The translations under genes were made by a program, and so were the position numbers. Positions 23,599 through 30,825 of a DNA stretch of 64,000 bases are shown here, in pieces. This DNA comes from Nitratireductor alexandrii (GTDB lineage Bacteria; Pseudomonadota; Alphaproteobacteria; Rhizobiales; Rhizobiaceae): positions 62,001 through 126,000 of the forward strand of contig NZ_RBVY01000002.1 of assembly GCF_004000215.1 (NCBI RefSeq), read 5' to 3'. Numbering within the stretch: position 1 is the first letter of the stretch; every line of letters starts with the position of its first letter. Under the pieces are notes generated by a model. The model was not told where the DNA came from and made no database searches. It was given only the letters and a program-made list of their open reading frames with translations.

Positions 23599-23607
23599 CG
23601 CGCGGCG

Positions 23608-24477
23608 TCAGGCGGCGCTTGCCGCCAGTTTTGCCGGCATGAGCCGTTTTGCTTCCTTGTGGATCATGGCGCGCAGCATGCCGGCGCCTTCGCAGTCCGG
23701 CACGTTGTCCGCCGCCTGGTCAACCAGGTCCAGAAGTCGTTTCAGGGCGCCTTCGACGCCCAGTTCCGCGACCAGATTGGGCCGGCCGTTCAGCCTGTCC
23801 TGGCCGACGGGCTTGCCCATGCTTCCGCTCTCGTCCATCGCGTCGTAGAGGTCGTCGGCGACCTGGTAGGCGGCACCCAGGGCATCGGCCAGAGCGTACC
23901 AGTCGAGCGGATTGCCTTCCGAAGACAGCGCGCCGGTGGAGACGGCGCCGGTGAAAAGCGATGCGGTTTTTGCGCGGTGATAGGCGGCGATATTGATTTT
24001 CGGTTCGCTTTCCCAGGCCTGGCCGGCGACCAGCCCGTAGGGCGAGCCGACAGCGTTGGCGACGGTGGAGATGAGGCGGGCGGTCAGGTGCGGCGCGTGC
24101 AGCGTTTCGCGGGCAATGGTTTCGAACGCGGCCACGATCAGGCCGTCTCCGACCAGAAGCGCGATTTCCTCGCCATACTCCTTATGGACGGAAGCCTTGC
24201 CGCGGCGGGTGGCGGCGTTGTCGAAACAGGGCAGGTCGTCATGAACCAGCGAGGCGCAATGCAGCAGTTCGATGGCGCTGGCCGAGGCTGTGGCGACGCG
24301 GGGGTTGCGATCGCCGCACGCCAGTGCGACGGCGAGGCAGAGGCGCGGCCGAATGCGCGCGCCGCCGGGAAAGACCGCGTAGCGCAACGCGCCGGCGAGT
24401 TTTTGCGGGCAGCCATTTGCGGTGGCGTAGCGGATGGCAGTTTGCATCCCGGTTTCGATGCGTTCCGACAGGTCCAT
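23608..24477 (-). CDS. crtE: Geranylgeranyl diphosphate synthase (CrtE)
   Basis: A 289-aa trans-prenyltransferase making GGPP for carotenoids and the bacteriochlorophyll tail. The first Asp-rich motif DDLPCFD is at residues 80-86, the second is ADDLYDAMD, and PGGARIRP is also present. I chose ATG 24477 because AGGGAG lies 7 bases upstream and the length matches the family. Starts at 24501 and 24534 would run into the regulatory sites and lack an SD. It is divergent from crtD. Confidence 0.94.
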   Translation of the reverse strand: MDLSERIETGMQTAIRYATANGCPQKLAGALRYAVFPGGARIRPRLCLAVALACGDRNPRVATASASAIELLHCASLVHDDLPCFDNAATRRGKASVHKEYGEEIALLVGDGLIVAAFETIARETLHAPHLTARLISTVANAVGSPYGLVAGQAWESEPKINIAAYHRAKTASLFTGAVSTGALSSEGNPLDWYALADALGAAYQVADDLYDAMDESGSMGKPVGQDRLNGRPNLVAELGVEGALKRLLDLVDQAADNVPDCEGAGMLRAMIHKEAKRLMPAKLAASAA

Positions 24478-24504
24478 GGGGCCGCTCCCTGTTTTTGACA
24501 TGGA

Positions 24505-24522
24505 TGTCAACTTTAATTGACG
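24505..24522. promoter_or_regulatory. PpsR/CrtJ-type box between crtE and crtD (crtE side)
   Basis: TGTCAACTTTAATTGACG: TGTCAA and TTGACG arms in TGT-N12-AC(G) arrangement, one base off the consensus. It lies 28 bp before the crtE ATG. Confidence 0.68.
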
Positions 24523-24528
24523 ATACAC

Positions 24529-24546
24529 TGTCAATATAAAGTGACG
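24529..24546. promoter_or_regulatory. PpsR/CrtJ-type box between crtE and crtD (crtD side)
   Basis: TGTCAATATAAAGTGACG, again TGT-N12-AC(G), 6 bp from the neighbouring box. The pair sits in the short divergent gap and could repress both crtEF and crtDC. Confidence 0.68.
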
Positions 24547-24579
24547 AAATGCGGGTAAATGTCAACGTCGGAGCGCTGC

Positions 24580-26163
24580 ATGCGAAGACGAGCACCGAAG
24601 CACAGGGTCGTGGTTGTCGGGGCCGGGATCGGCGGCATCGCGGCCGCCCTGAGGCTGGCTGCGGCCGGATGCTCGGTGCTGGTTCTGGAGGCCTCGGATG
24701 CGCCGGGCGGCAAGCTGCGCCAGGTGCGGGCCGGCGGGCGGATGTTCGACGCGGGTCCGACCGTCCTCACCATGAAATGGGTCTTCGACGATCTGTTGAA
24801 GGACTGCGGCACCTGCCTGGACGACGAACTGGCGCTGGAAAAGGCCGATCTGCTGGCGCGACATTACTGGCGGGACGGCGCCTGCCTCGATCTGCACGCG
24901 GACCCGGGCAGGAATGTCGAAGCCATTCGGGCTTTTGCCGGCGATCGCGAGGCGGAAGGCTTTCAGAGATTTGCCGCCGACAGCCGCCGGGTTTTCGATC
25001 TGCTGAAAACCACCTTCATCGACGCGACCCGCCCCAATCCGGTAAGCCTTTCCTGGCGGATCGGCATGACGAAGCCGGGCGCTCTGTTCGCCCTCAAACC
25101 CTTTTCCACGCTTTGGTCGGTTCTTGGCGACTATTTTTCGGATCCGCGTCTCAAGCAGCTCTTCGCCCGTTACGCCACCTATTGCGGTTCCTCGCCCTAT
25201 CTCGCCCCGGCGACCCTGATGCTGGTCGCGCATGTGGAGCAGACCGGTGTCTGGATCCCGAAAGACGGCATGCACGCCCTGGCGCGGCGGTTGGTTGATC
25301 TGGCTGCCGGTCTCGGCGTGGAAATTCGATACGCGGCCCGTGTCGAAACCATCGTGACGGCTGCAGGCGGGACGCGCGTTGCCGGTGTCAGCCTGTCGGG
25401 TGGAGAAACCGTCCCGGCCGAGCAGGTGGTCTTCAACGGCGATGTGGCCGCCTTGGCGCAGCTTCTCGGGCGGCCGGAAAGACCGCGTAGAGGTGGCAAT
25501 CCCGCTCAACGGTCCCAATCCGCGCTGGTCGTCTGCGCTCCGGCGCGGCCGCAGGGGGTGCCGCTTGCCCACCATACGGTGTTTTTTTCCGATGCCTATG
25601 AAGCCGAGTTCGACGCCGTTTTCGAACGGCGGGCGCCACCGGACGACCCGACGGTTTACGTCTGCGCGCAGGACCGTACCGGCGGCGGTGTCGCAGGGCC
25701 GGCCGCCGCGACGGCCGAGCGCATCTACTGTTTGATGAACCTGCCGGCGGACGGCGACCGGCACGACTATTCCGAAAGCGAGTTGGATCGATGCCTGACA
25801 GCGATGGACCGCCGGCTGGCGGCAAACGGATTGGTGCTGCGACGCAACCGGCAGGCCCAGGTTCTGAGCGCGCCGGACCTTTTCGATCGTCTCTATCCGG
25901 CGACGGGCGGCGCCCTTTACGGCCGGGCATCGCACGGCTGGATGGCCTCGTTCAACCGTCCGGGCGCCCGCGCTGCGTTGCAGGGGCTGTACCTGGCAGG
26001 CGGCAGCGTCCACCCGGGGCCGGGCGTGCCGATGGCGGCGCTGTCGGGCAAGATCGCGGCCGACTGCCTGTTGGCCGACCTTGCTTCGACCGGCCGGTTC
26101 CGCCCGGCGGCTACTGCTGGTGGTATGCGGACGCGACCAGCGACTGCGGACAGTTCGCGCTGA
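24580..26163 (+). CDS. crtD: 1-hydroxycarotenoid/methoxyneurosporene 3,4-desaturase (CrtD)
   Basis: A 527-aa FAD-dependent phytoene-desaturase-family enzyme introducing the C3,4 double bond into hydroxylated acyclic carotenoids. It has the N-terminal dinucleotide fold VVVVGAGIGGIAAALRLAAAG and LEASDAPGGKLRQ, and the C-terminal signature YLAGGSVHPGPGVPMAALSGK. I prefer ATG 24580 because GGAG lies 6 bases upstream; ATG 24559 would add seven residues. The C-terminal 35 residues overlap the open frame of crtC. Confidence 0.93.
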   Translation: MRRRAPKHRVVVVGAGIGGIAAALRLAAAGCSVLVLEASDAPGGKLRQVRAGGRMFDAGPTVLTMKWVFDDLLKDCGTCLDDELALEKADLLARHYWRDGACLDLHADPGRNVEAIRAFAGDREAEGFQRFAADSRRVFDLLKTTFIDATRPNPVSLSWRIGMTKPGALFALKPFSTLWSVLGDYFSDPRLKQLFARYATYCGSSPYLAPATLMLVAHVEQTGVWIPKDGMHALARRLVDLAAGLGVEIRYAARVETIVTAAGGTRVAGVSLSGGETVPAEQVVFNGDVAALAQLLGRPERPRRGGNPAQRSQSALVVCAPARPQGVPLAHHTVFFSDAYEAEFDAVFERRAPPDDPTVYVCAQDRTGGGVAGPAAATAERIYCLMNLPADGDRHDYSESELDRCLTAMDRRLAANGLVLRRNRQAQVLSAPDLFDRLYPATGGALYGRASHGWMASFNRPGARAALQGLYLAGGSVHPGPGVPMAALSGKIAADCLLADLASTGRFRPAATAGGMRTRPATADSSR

Positions 26164-27029
26164 CGGTGATTGCCTTTATCGGTTCGGTATTCTCGCCCTA
26201 TTATCACTGGGCCGGGCGTAAGGCTCCGCAGGATCACGTCGCGTTCAATGTCGCCTTGTACCGGCCTGGCGGGAACGGTTGGGCGATGACGGAACGCGGG
26301 CGCAAAAGTCTTTTGCGGACGCCGCAGAGACTGTGCATCGGCAACAGCCGCCTCGACTATGCCAAGGACGGCGACGGGCTTGAGATCCAGTTCGACGAGA
26401 TGGCGCTGCCCTGGCCCGGGCAGCGCCTGCTGCCGACGCGCATCTCGGGAGCGATCCGCATTGAGCCGGAAATACGAAACCATGTCGTCATCGAGCTCGA
26501 TCCGCACGGGCATCACCGCTGGTGGCCGGTCTTTCCGCGGGCCAGGATCAGCGTTGAAAGCGATTTCTTTCCCGGTGGCGGCTGGCAAGGCGAGGCCTAT
26601 CACGACTTCAACGCGGGTGACCGACCCCTCGAAACCGACTTTGACGGCTGGGACTGGGCACGCGGGCAGGTTGGGTCCGAGGCGGCCGCGATCCTCTACG
26701 ATGCGGTTTTGAAGGACGGCCGACGGCGTACCCTTGGCCTGTCTTTTTCGACCGATGGCACGGCTGCCGACTTTACGCCGCCGCCGCGTCACCCGCTTCC
26801 ACGCGGCCTGTGGGGCGTTGGCGGCGGAATCGGCTGTGACGCCGGGGCTTTGCCGCAGCTGTTGTGCAGGCTGGAGGACACGCCTTTTTACAGCCGCGCG
26901 CTCGTGCGCACGTCGCTTGAGGGCGTGCCGGTGACCATGGTTCACGAAGCGCTGAACTGCAGGCGGCTGGCCAATCCAATGGTCCGGCTGATGTTGCCCT
27001 TCCGCATGCCGCGTCGGACTTCGGCCTAG
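25791..27029 (+). CDS. crtC: Hydroxyneurosporene synthase / carotenoid 1,2-hydratase (CrtC)
   Basis: CrtC adds water to the C1,2 double bond of neurosporene/lycopene-type carotenoids. The recognisable protein begins near 26064 with GRPCFDRPVPPGGYCWWYAD and TVIAFIGSVFSPYYHWA, and continues to MVHEALNCRRL at the end. No ATG, GTG or TTG occurs in frame near that point: the only upstream conventional start is the ATG at 25791, which would add about 90 non-CrtC residues translated through crtD in another frame. The real start may be non-canonical or a sequencing error may be present, so the 5' boundary is uncertain. It converges with the 50-aa ORF; the stops overlap. Confidence 0.88.
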   Translation: MPDSDGPPAGGKRIGAATQPAGPGSERAGPFRSSLSGDGRRPLRPGIARLDGLVQPSGRPRCVAGAVPGRRQRPPGAGRADGGAVGQDRGRLPVGRPCFDRPVPPGGYCWWYADATSDCGQFALTVIAFIGSVFSPYYHWAGRKAPQDHVAFNVALYRPGGNGWAMTERGRKSLLRTPQRLCIGNSRLDYAKDGDGLEIQFDEMALPWPGQRLLPTRISGAIRIEPEIRNHVVIELDPHGHHRWWPVFPRARISVESDFFPGGGWQGEAYHDFNAGDRPLETDFDGWDWARGQVGSEAAAILYDAVLKDGRRRTLGLSFSTDGTAADFTPPPRHPLPRGLWGVGGGIGCDAGALPQLLCRLEDTPFYSRALVRTSLEGVPVTMVHEALNCRRLANPMVRLMLPFRMPRRTSA

Positions 27030-27178
27030 TCGGTTTTCTTGTCCGCCTGCCGTTGCCGTTCGCGGGCGCGGGTCTTGTCGCGCGCCTTTTTCAGGTCATG
27101 CCGCTGCCAGAGGTAAAAGGCGACGGCAAGGCCGAAAACCAGGGCCACTTCGATCAGGCCGAAATAAGCCTCAAACAA
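27026..27178 (-). CDS. 50-aa membrane microprotein downstream of crtB
   Basis: A short ORF starting at TTG 27178, overlapping the last codons of crtB in another frame. It encodes MFEAYFGLIEVALVFGLAVA, then FYLWQRHDL, followed by a highly charged tail rich in Lys, Arg, Asp and Glu. One transmembrane helix (about residues 5-24) is clear. Its stop overlaps the crtC stop on the opposite strand. The composition is that of a real protein, and I recall similar small ORFs beside crtB in other alphaproteobacterial photosynthesis clusters, although I could not check that here. Function unknown; a small subunit or anchor for carotenoid or assembly enzymes is a guess. Confidence 0.72.
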   Translation of the reverse strand: MFEAYFGLIEVALVFGLAVAFYLWQRHDLKKARDKTRARERQRQADKKTD

Positions 27179-28331
27179 GGCCGGACGCTTTCTCCCGGGC
27201 CTCGAGGCGGCGGAACCGCCGCTCGTCTCGGGTCTGTGCCTGGAGCCGCATGATGATGGTCAGGAAGCGGCCCGGATCGGCGCGATCGGCCGCTATTCGC
27301 GACGGCGCGCGCGAAAACGCGTCCGCCGCCGCGGCGACCAGTTCGGCCGCCGCTGGATCCGCGGCGGCGCCCAGCAGCCTTGCCGACGAGGTCGGGCCGC
27401 TCGGGGCCGGCCCTTGGGCCCGCAGCATCAGCGCAAGCTTTCCGCCGAGCTTGATATGCGCGCGGCGGGAGACGCTGTCATAGCCGTTGGCGGCGATTGC
27501 GGCCCCGATTTCCTCGTAAACCAGTGCCGCCGTGCGAATGGCCGGGCGGCATCTGGCCGGCAGAGCCGCGATCCCGGCATGACCCAGCCGGTAATGGTGC
27601 GCCGCTTCCCCGACGAGGCGCTGCACCACCTCGCCGAGCGCCGGCGAGAACCGGGGAGCCCGCAGGAAACGCTCCGCATCCACACCCGCAGCCTCGAGCC
27701 AGTCGGCGGGCAGATAAAGCCGGCCAAGGCGCGCATCCGCGCCGACATCGCGGGCAATGTTGGTCAGTTGCATCGCGATGCCGAGATCGGCCGCGCGCGC
27801 CAGGGCTTGCCTGTCGCCGGTTCGCATGACCAGCGCCATCATCAGGCCGACGGTCGAGGCGACGCGGGTCGCGTAGGTCTTGACCTCGGCGATCGTCCGG
27901 TAGCGCCGGTTGGCGATGTCCATGGCAAAGCCGTCCAGCAGTGCCAACGGCACGGTTTTGGGGATCGCATAGGCCGCCACGGTGCGCGCGAAGGCCCGGT
28001 CGCAGGCATAGGCGGCCGGCGTACCGCGATAGATCAGGTCGAGCCGGACGCGCAGCCGGTTCAGTGCCAGCCGGTTCGCGCGCGGATCGTCGATCAGGTC
28101 GTCGGCATGGCGGCAGAACGCGTAGAGCGCCTGAGCGGCCTGACGGGTTTCCCGTGGCAGGATCATGGAGGCCAGGTGAAAGGATTTCGAGCCTTTGCGG
28201 ATAGCTGCCGCACAGGCGCCGAGATCCGTTTGGTGCCCGCAAAACCCGTAAGCCTGGCCGCGGGACCAGGCAGGCCCCGATGGCGCGGGCGCCGCGGCGC
28301 CCTCGAGCCGGCCCGTGTCGATCGCGCTCAT
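27171..28331 (-). CDS. crtB: 15-cis-phytoene synthase (CrtB)
   Basis: A 386-aa squalene/phytoene synthase family enzyme joining two GGPP to phytoene. The Asp-rich motifs are HADDLIDD (residues 75-82) and NIARDVGADARLGRLYLP. Start MSAIDTGRLEG at 28331 overlaps the crtI stop (ATGA); the long in-frame region upstream is crtI shadow. The last 60 residues are Ala- and Arg-rich. Confidence 0.95.
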   Translation of the reverse strand: MSAIDTGRLEGAAAPAPSGPAWSRGQAYGFCGHQTDLGACAAAIRKGSKSFHLASMILPRETRQAAQALYAFCRHADDLIDDPRANRLALNRLRVRLDLIYRGTPAAYACDRAFARTVAAYAIPKTVPLALLDGFAMDIANRRYRTIAEVKTYATRVASTVGLMMALVMRTGDRQALARAADLGIAMQLTNIARDVGADARLGRLYLPADWLEAAGVDAERFLRAPRFSPALGEVVQRLVGEAAHHYRLGHAGIAALPARCRPAIRTAALVYEEIGAAIAANGYDSVSRRAHIKLGGKLALMLRAQGPAPSGPTSSARLLGAAADPAAAELVAAAADAFSRAPSRIAADRADPGRFLTIIMRLQAQTRDERRFRRLEAREKASGLV

Positions 28332-29902
28332 GGTCGTCCTCTGCGTTGCGGCCCGGGCTGCGCGGACGCGGCGAACCGCGCCGGGTCCGGCGCGAGATCG
28401 GCGACGATCCGCGCGGAGCAGACCACCCCGGGCAGGCCCGCGCCGGGATGGGTTCCGGCGCCGCACAGATAGAGGTTGTCGAGTTCCTCGCTCTTGTTGT
28501 GCGGGCGAAACCACGCGCTTTGAAACAGCTTGGGTTCGAGCGAAAAGGCGGCGCCTTGCCATGAATGCAGACGGTCGCGGAAATCGACCGGGGTCGTGAT
28601 GCGCGATGTGACGATATGCCGGCGCAGATCGGGCAGCAGCGTTTCTTCCAGGCGCGCGGCGATCCGGTCGCGATAGGCCAGTGCCTTTTCGCTCCAGTCG
28701 GTGGTGCCGGCGAGATTGGGCACTGGGCTCAGCACGTAGAACGCGTCGCAGCCCTTCGGGGCCACCGAGGGGTCGTTTGCGGAAGGGCGATGCAGATAAA
28801 GGCTGAAATCGCGGGCAAGCCGCTTGCTGCCGAAAATATCGTTCAACAGGCCGCGATAACGCGGTCCGAAAAGCATGGTGTGGTGACCGACATCGTCGAA
28901 ACGGCGGTCGGTGCCGAAATACCAGACGAACAGGCTCATGGAATAGTCGCTGCGGCGGATCTTTTTGTCCGTCCAGCGCTTGCGCGGCAGGTTTTTCAGC
29001 AGCCGGCCATAGGTCACGGCGGGATCGCAGTTCGACACGACGATATCGGCGGCGACCGTTTCACCGCCGGCCAGACGGACGCCGGTCGCGTTGCGTCCGC
29101 TCGTCAGGATGGTTTCGACCGTTTGCCCGAGACGGATCGTGCCGCCGTTGCGCCTGACGAGACCGGCCATGCCGTCGACCAGCGCGTTGGTGCCGCCCAG
29201 GACGTAATGGACGCCGTGCTTGCTCTCCAGATGCGCGATCAGACAGTAGAACGACGTTGCCGTGAACGGATTGCCGCCGATAAGCAGCGGATGGAAGGAA
29301 AAGACGGTTCGCAGTTTGGGATGCCGGAAATGCCGCGAAACCACCGAATAGACCGAGCGGTAGCCGCCGAGCCGCACGAGCTTGGCAAGCGCGCCGGCGG
29401 TGAAGAACTTGCTGTGAAACGGCCGGTCGGCGAACCGCAGGAAGGCGATGTCGTAGATGCGCCGGCTTTCCGCCATGAAACTGCGGTAGCCGGCGACATC
29501 CTCCGGTGAGATCTTCCCGATCTCGGCTTCCATCGCCGCTCGGTCGCCGCAATAGCTGAACACCGTGCCGTCGTCGAAGCGGATTTTGTAGAACGGGGTG
29601 TTGGGTCGGATATCGAGATCGTCCTTCAGGGACGCGCCGCAATCGGCCCATAATTGTTCGAACAGCCAGGGAGCGGTGATGATGGTCGGGCCGGCATCGA
29701 AGGTGAAGCCGTCCTGCCGGTAGGCATAGGCGCGTCCGCCAGGCGCGTCGAGCGGGTCGAATATGGTGACGCGGTAGCCGCGCGCCGCCAGAAGCGCGCC
29801 GGCCGCGAGGCCGCCGACGCCGGCGCCGATGACGACGGCATGGGGCTTGTCCCGCGCCCCGGGGGAGGAAGCGCTGCTGGCGAAGCGTTGGGCGATGTTC
29901 AT
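28328..29902 (-). CDS. crtI: Phytoene desaturase (CrtI)
   Basis: A 524-aa FAD-dependent desaturase converting phytoene to neurosporene or lycopene; the number of steps cannot be told from sequence alone. FAD-binding VVIGAGVGGLAAGALLAARG is followed by DAPGGRAYAYRQDGFTFDAGPT, and the C-terminal motif is LYLCGAGTHPGAGLPGVV. ATG 29902 overlaps the bchO TGA. Because CrtC, CrtD and CrtF are present but crtA is not, a spirilloxanthin-type end product is the simplest reading. Confidence 0.95.
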   Translation of the reverse strand: MNIAQRFASSASSPGARDKPHAVVIGAGVGGLAAGALLAARGYRVTIFDPLDAPGGRAYAYRQDGFTFDAGPTIITAPWLFEQLWADCGASLKDDLDIRPNTPFYKIRFDDGTVFSYCGDRAAMEAEIGKISPEDVAGYRSFMAESRRIYDIAFLRFADRPFHSKFFTAGALAKLVRLGGYRSVYSVVSRHFRHPKLRTVFSFHPLLIGGNPFTATSFYCLIAHLESKHGVHYVLGGTNALVDGMAGLVRRNGGTIRLGQTVETILTSGRNATGVRLAGGETVAADIVVSNCDPAVTYGRLLKNLPRKRWTDKKIRRSDYSMSLFVWYFGTDRRFDDVGHHTMLFGPRYRGLLNDIFGSKRLARDFSLYLHRPSANDPSVAPKGCDAFYVLSPVPNLAGTTDWSEKALAYRDRIAARLEETLLPDLRRHIVTSRITTPVDFRDRLHSWQGAAFSLEPKLFQSAWFRPHNKSEELDNLYLCGAGTHPGAGLPGVVCSARIVADLAPDPARFAASAQPGPQRRGRP

Positions 29903-30825
29903 GCCGCATCCACTCCGCTCGAATGGCGTTCGCGCAAGGCGTCGTCGATCCAGGCGTGAACGCGTTCGGGATCGCACTCGTGCAGCAGGTGGCCGCCGGT
30001 ATCGCTGAGGGTCAGGCGCGCGTCCCGGGCGAGGGCGGCGGCGTTTTGGGAACTTGTCGCCGGCACCATGGGGTCGTCGCGGGCGGCGAGCAGCGCGAGC
30101 CGGACCGGCAGGCGGCGCAGCAGGGATGGAAGCTGTTCCAGGTCCCAGGAGGCCATCATGCCGAGCGCGCCGCGCACGTGCCCGGACGACCCCAGCAGCA
30201 GCCGGTAGATCGCCTCGCCCTCGGGACCGATCCGCGAGCCGGTTGCCGCGAGGAGATTGCTGCCGAGCGGGGTCGTCTTGGCCAGAAGCGAGAACATCGA
30301 AGCCGACAGGGGATTGGCAAACAGCGCCTTTGCCATGGGCGACAGCAGCCGGTTGCCGCGGATCGGTTTGAGGGCGCCGTTGACGCTGAAAACCATCCGC
30401 GGCCGATCGACGGACCCGTCCTTGTGCCGCGCGGCAGCGGCCGCGAGGGAGAGCCCGATCACCGCTCCGGCCGAATGGCCGAGAACCAGTTGCGGCCGGA
30501 TATGAAGATGCTGAAGCAGACCGCCGATGGCCGCGGTCATGCCTGACAGCGACAGATCCGCCGCCGATTCCGGTCGGGTGAAACCGTGGCAGGGCAGGTC
30601 CGGCACGACCAGGCGAAAACGGTCCTGCAGCAACGGCACGAGCGCGCGCCAGGAAAAGGACGCCGCCCCTGTGCCGTGAAGCAGGACGAATGCCGGGGCC
30701 TGATCCGGGCCGAACATCTGCACGTGCCAGCGATAGCCGCCGGTCGAGACAAACAGGCTCGCCTGGCGGTGCGGCCATATCCGGCCGTCCGTCTCCCAGG
30801 CGAGCCAGGTTCGCTGCGCCGTCAC
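29899..30825 (-). CDS. bchO: Magnesium-chelatase-associated alpha/beta hydrolase (BchO)
   Basis: A 308-aa alpha/beta-hydrolase. The nucleophile elbow GHSAG is at residues 116-120, the oxyanion region is LLHGTGAASFSW, and a histidine lies in GGHLLHE near the end. BchO is always found beside bchI/bchD; its exact role in the chelatase step is unproven. The start is GTG 30825 overlapping the bchD TGA (GTGA), with GGAGGAGG 7 bases before it. Confidence 0.92.
   Translation of the reverse strand: MTAQRTWLAWETDGRIWPHRQASLFVSTGGYRWHVQMFGPDQAPAFVLLHGTGAASFSWRALVPLLQDRFRLVVPDLPCHGFTRPESAADLSLSGMTAAIGGLLQHLHIRPQLVLGHSAGAVIGLSLAAAAARHKDGSVDRPRMVFSVNGALKPIRGNRLLSPMAKALFANPLSASMFSLLAKTTPLGSNLLAATGSRIGPEGEAIYRLLLGSSGHVRGALGMMASWDLEQLPSLLRRLPVRLALLAARDDPMVPATSSQNAAALARDARLTLSDTGGHLLHECDPERVHAWIDDALRERHSSGVDAA

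Noticed and set aside
22333-24498. 721-codon plus-strand open frame opposite crtF and crtE
   Set aside because: crtF and crtE on the minus strand have clear motifs; the plus frame starts inside a PpsR box and has no recognisable fold.
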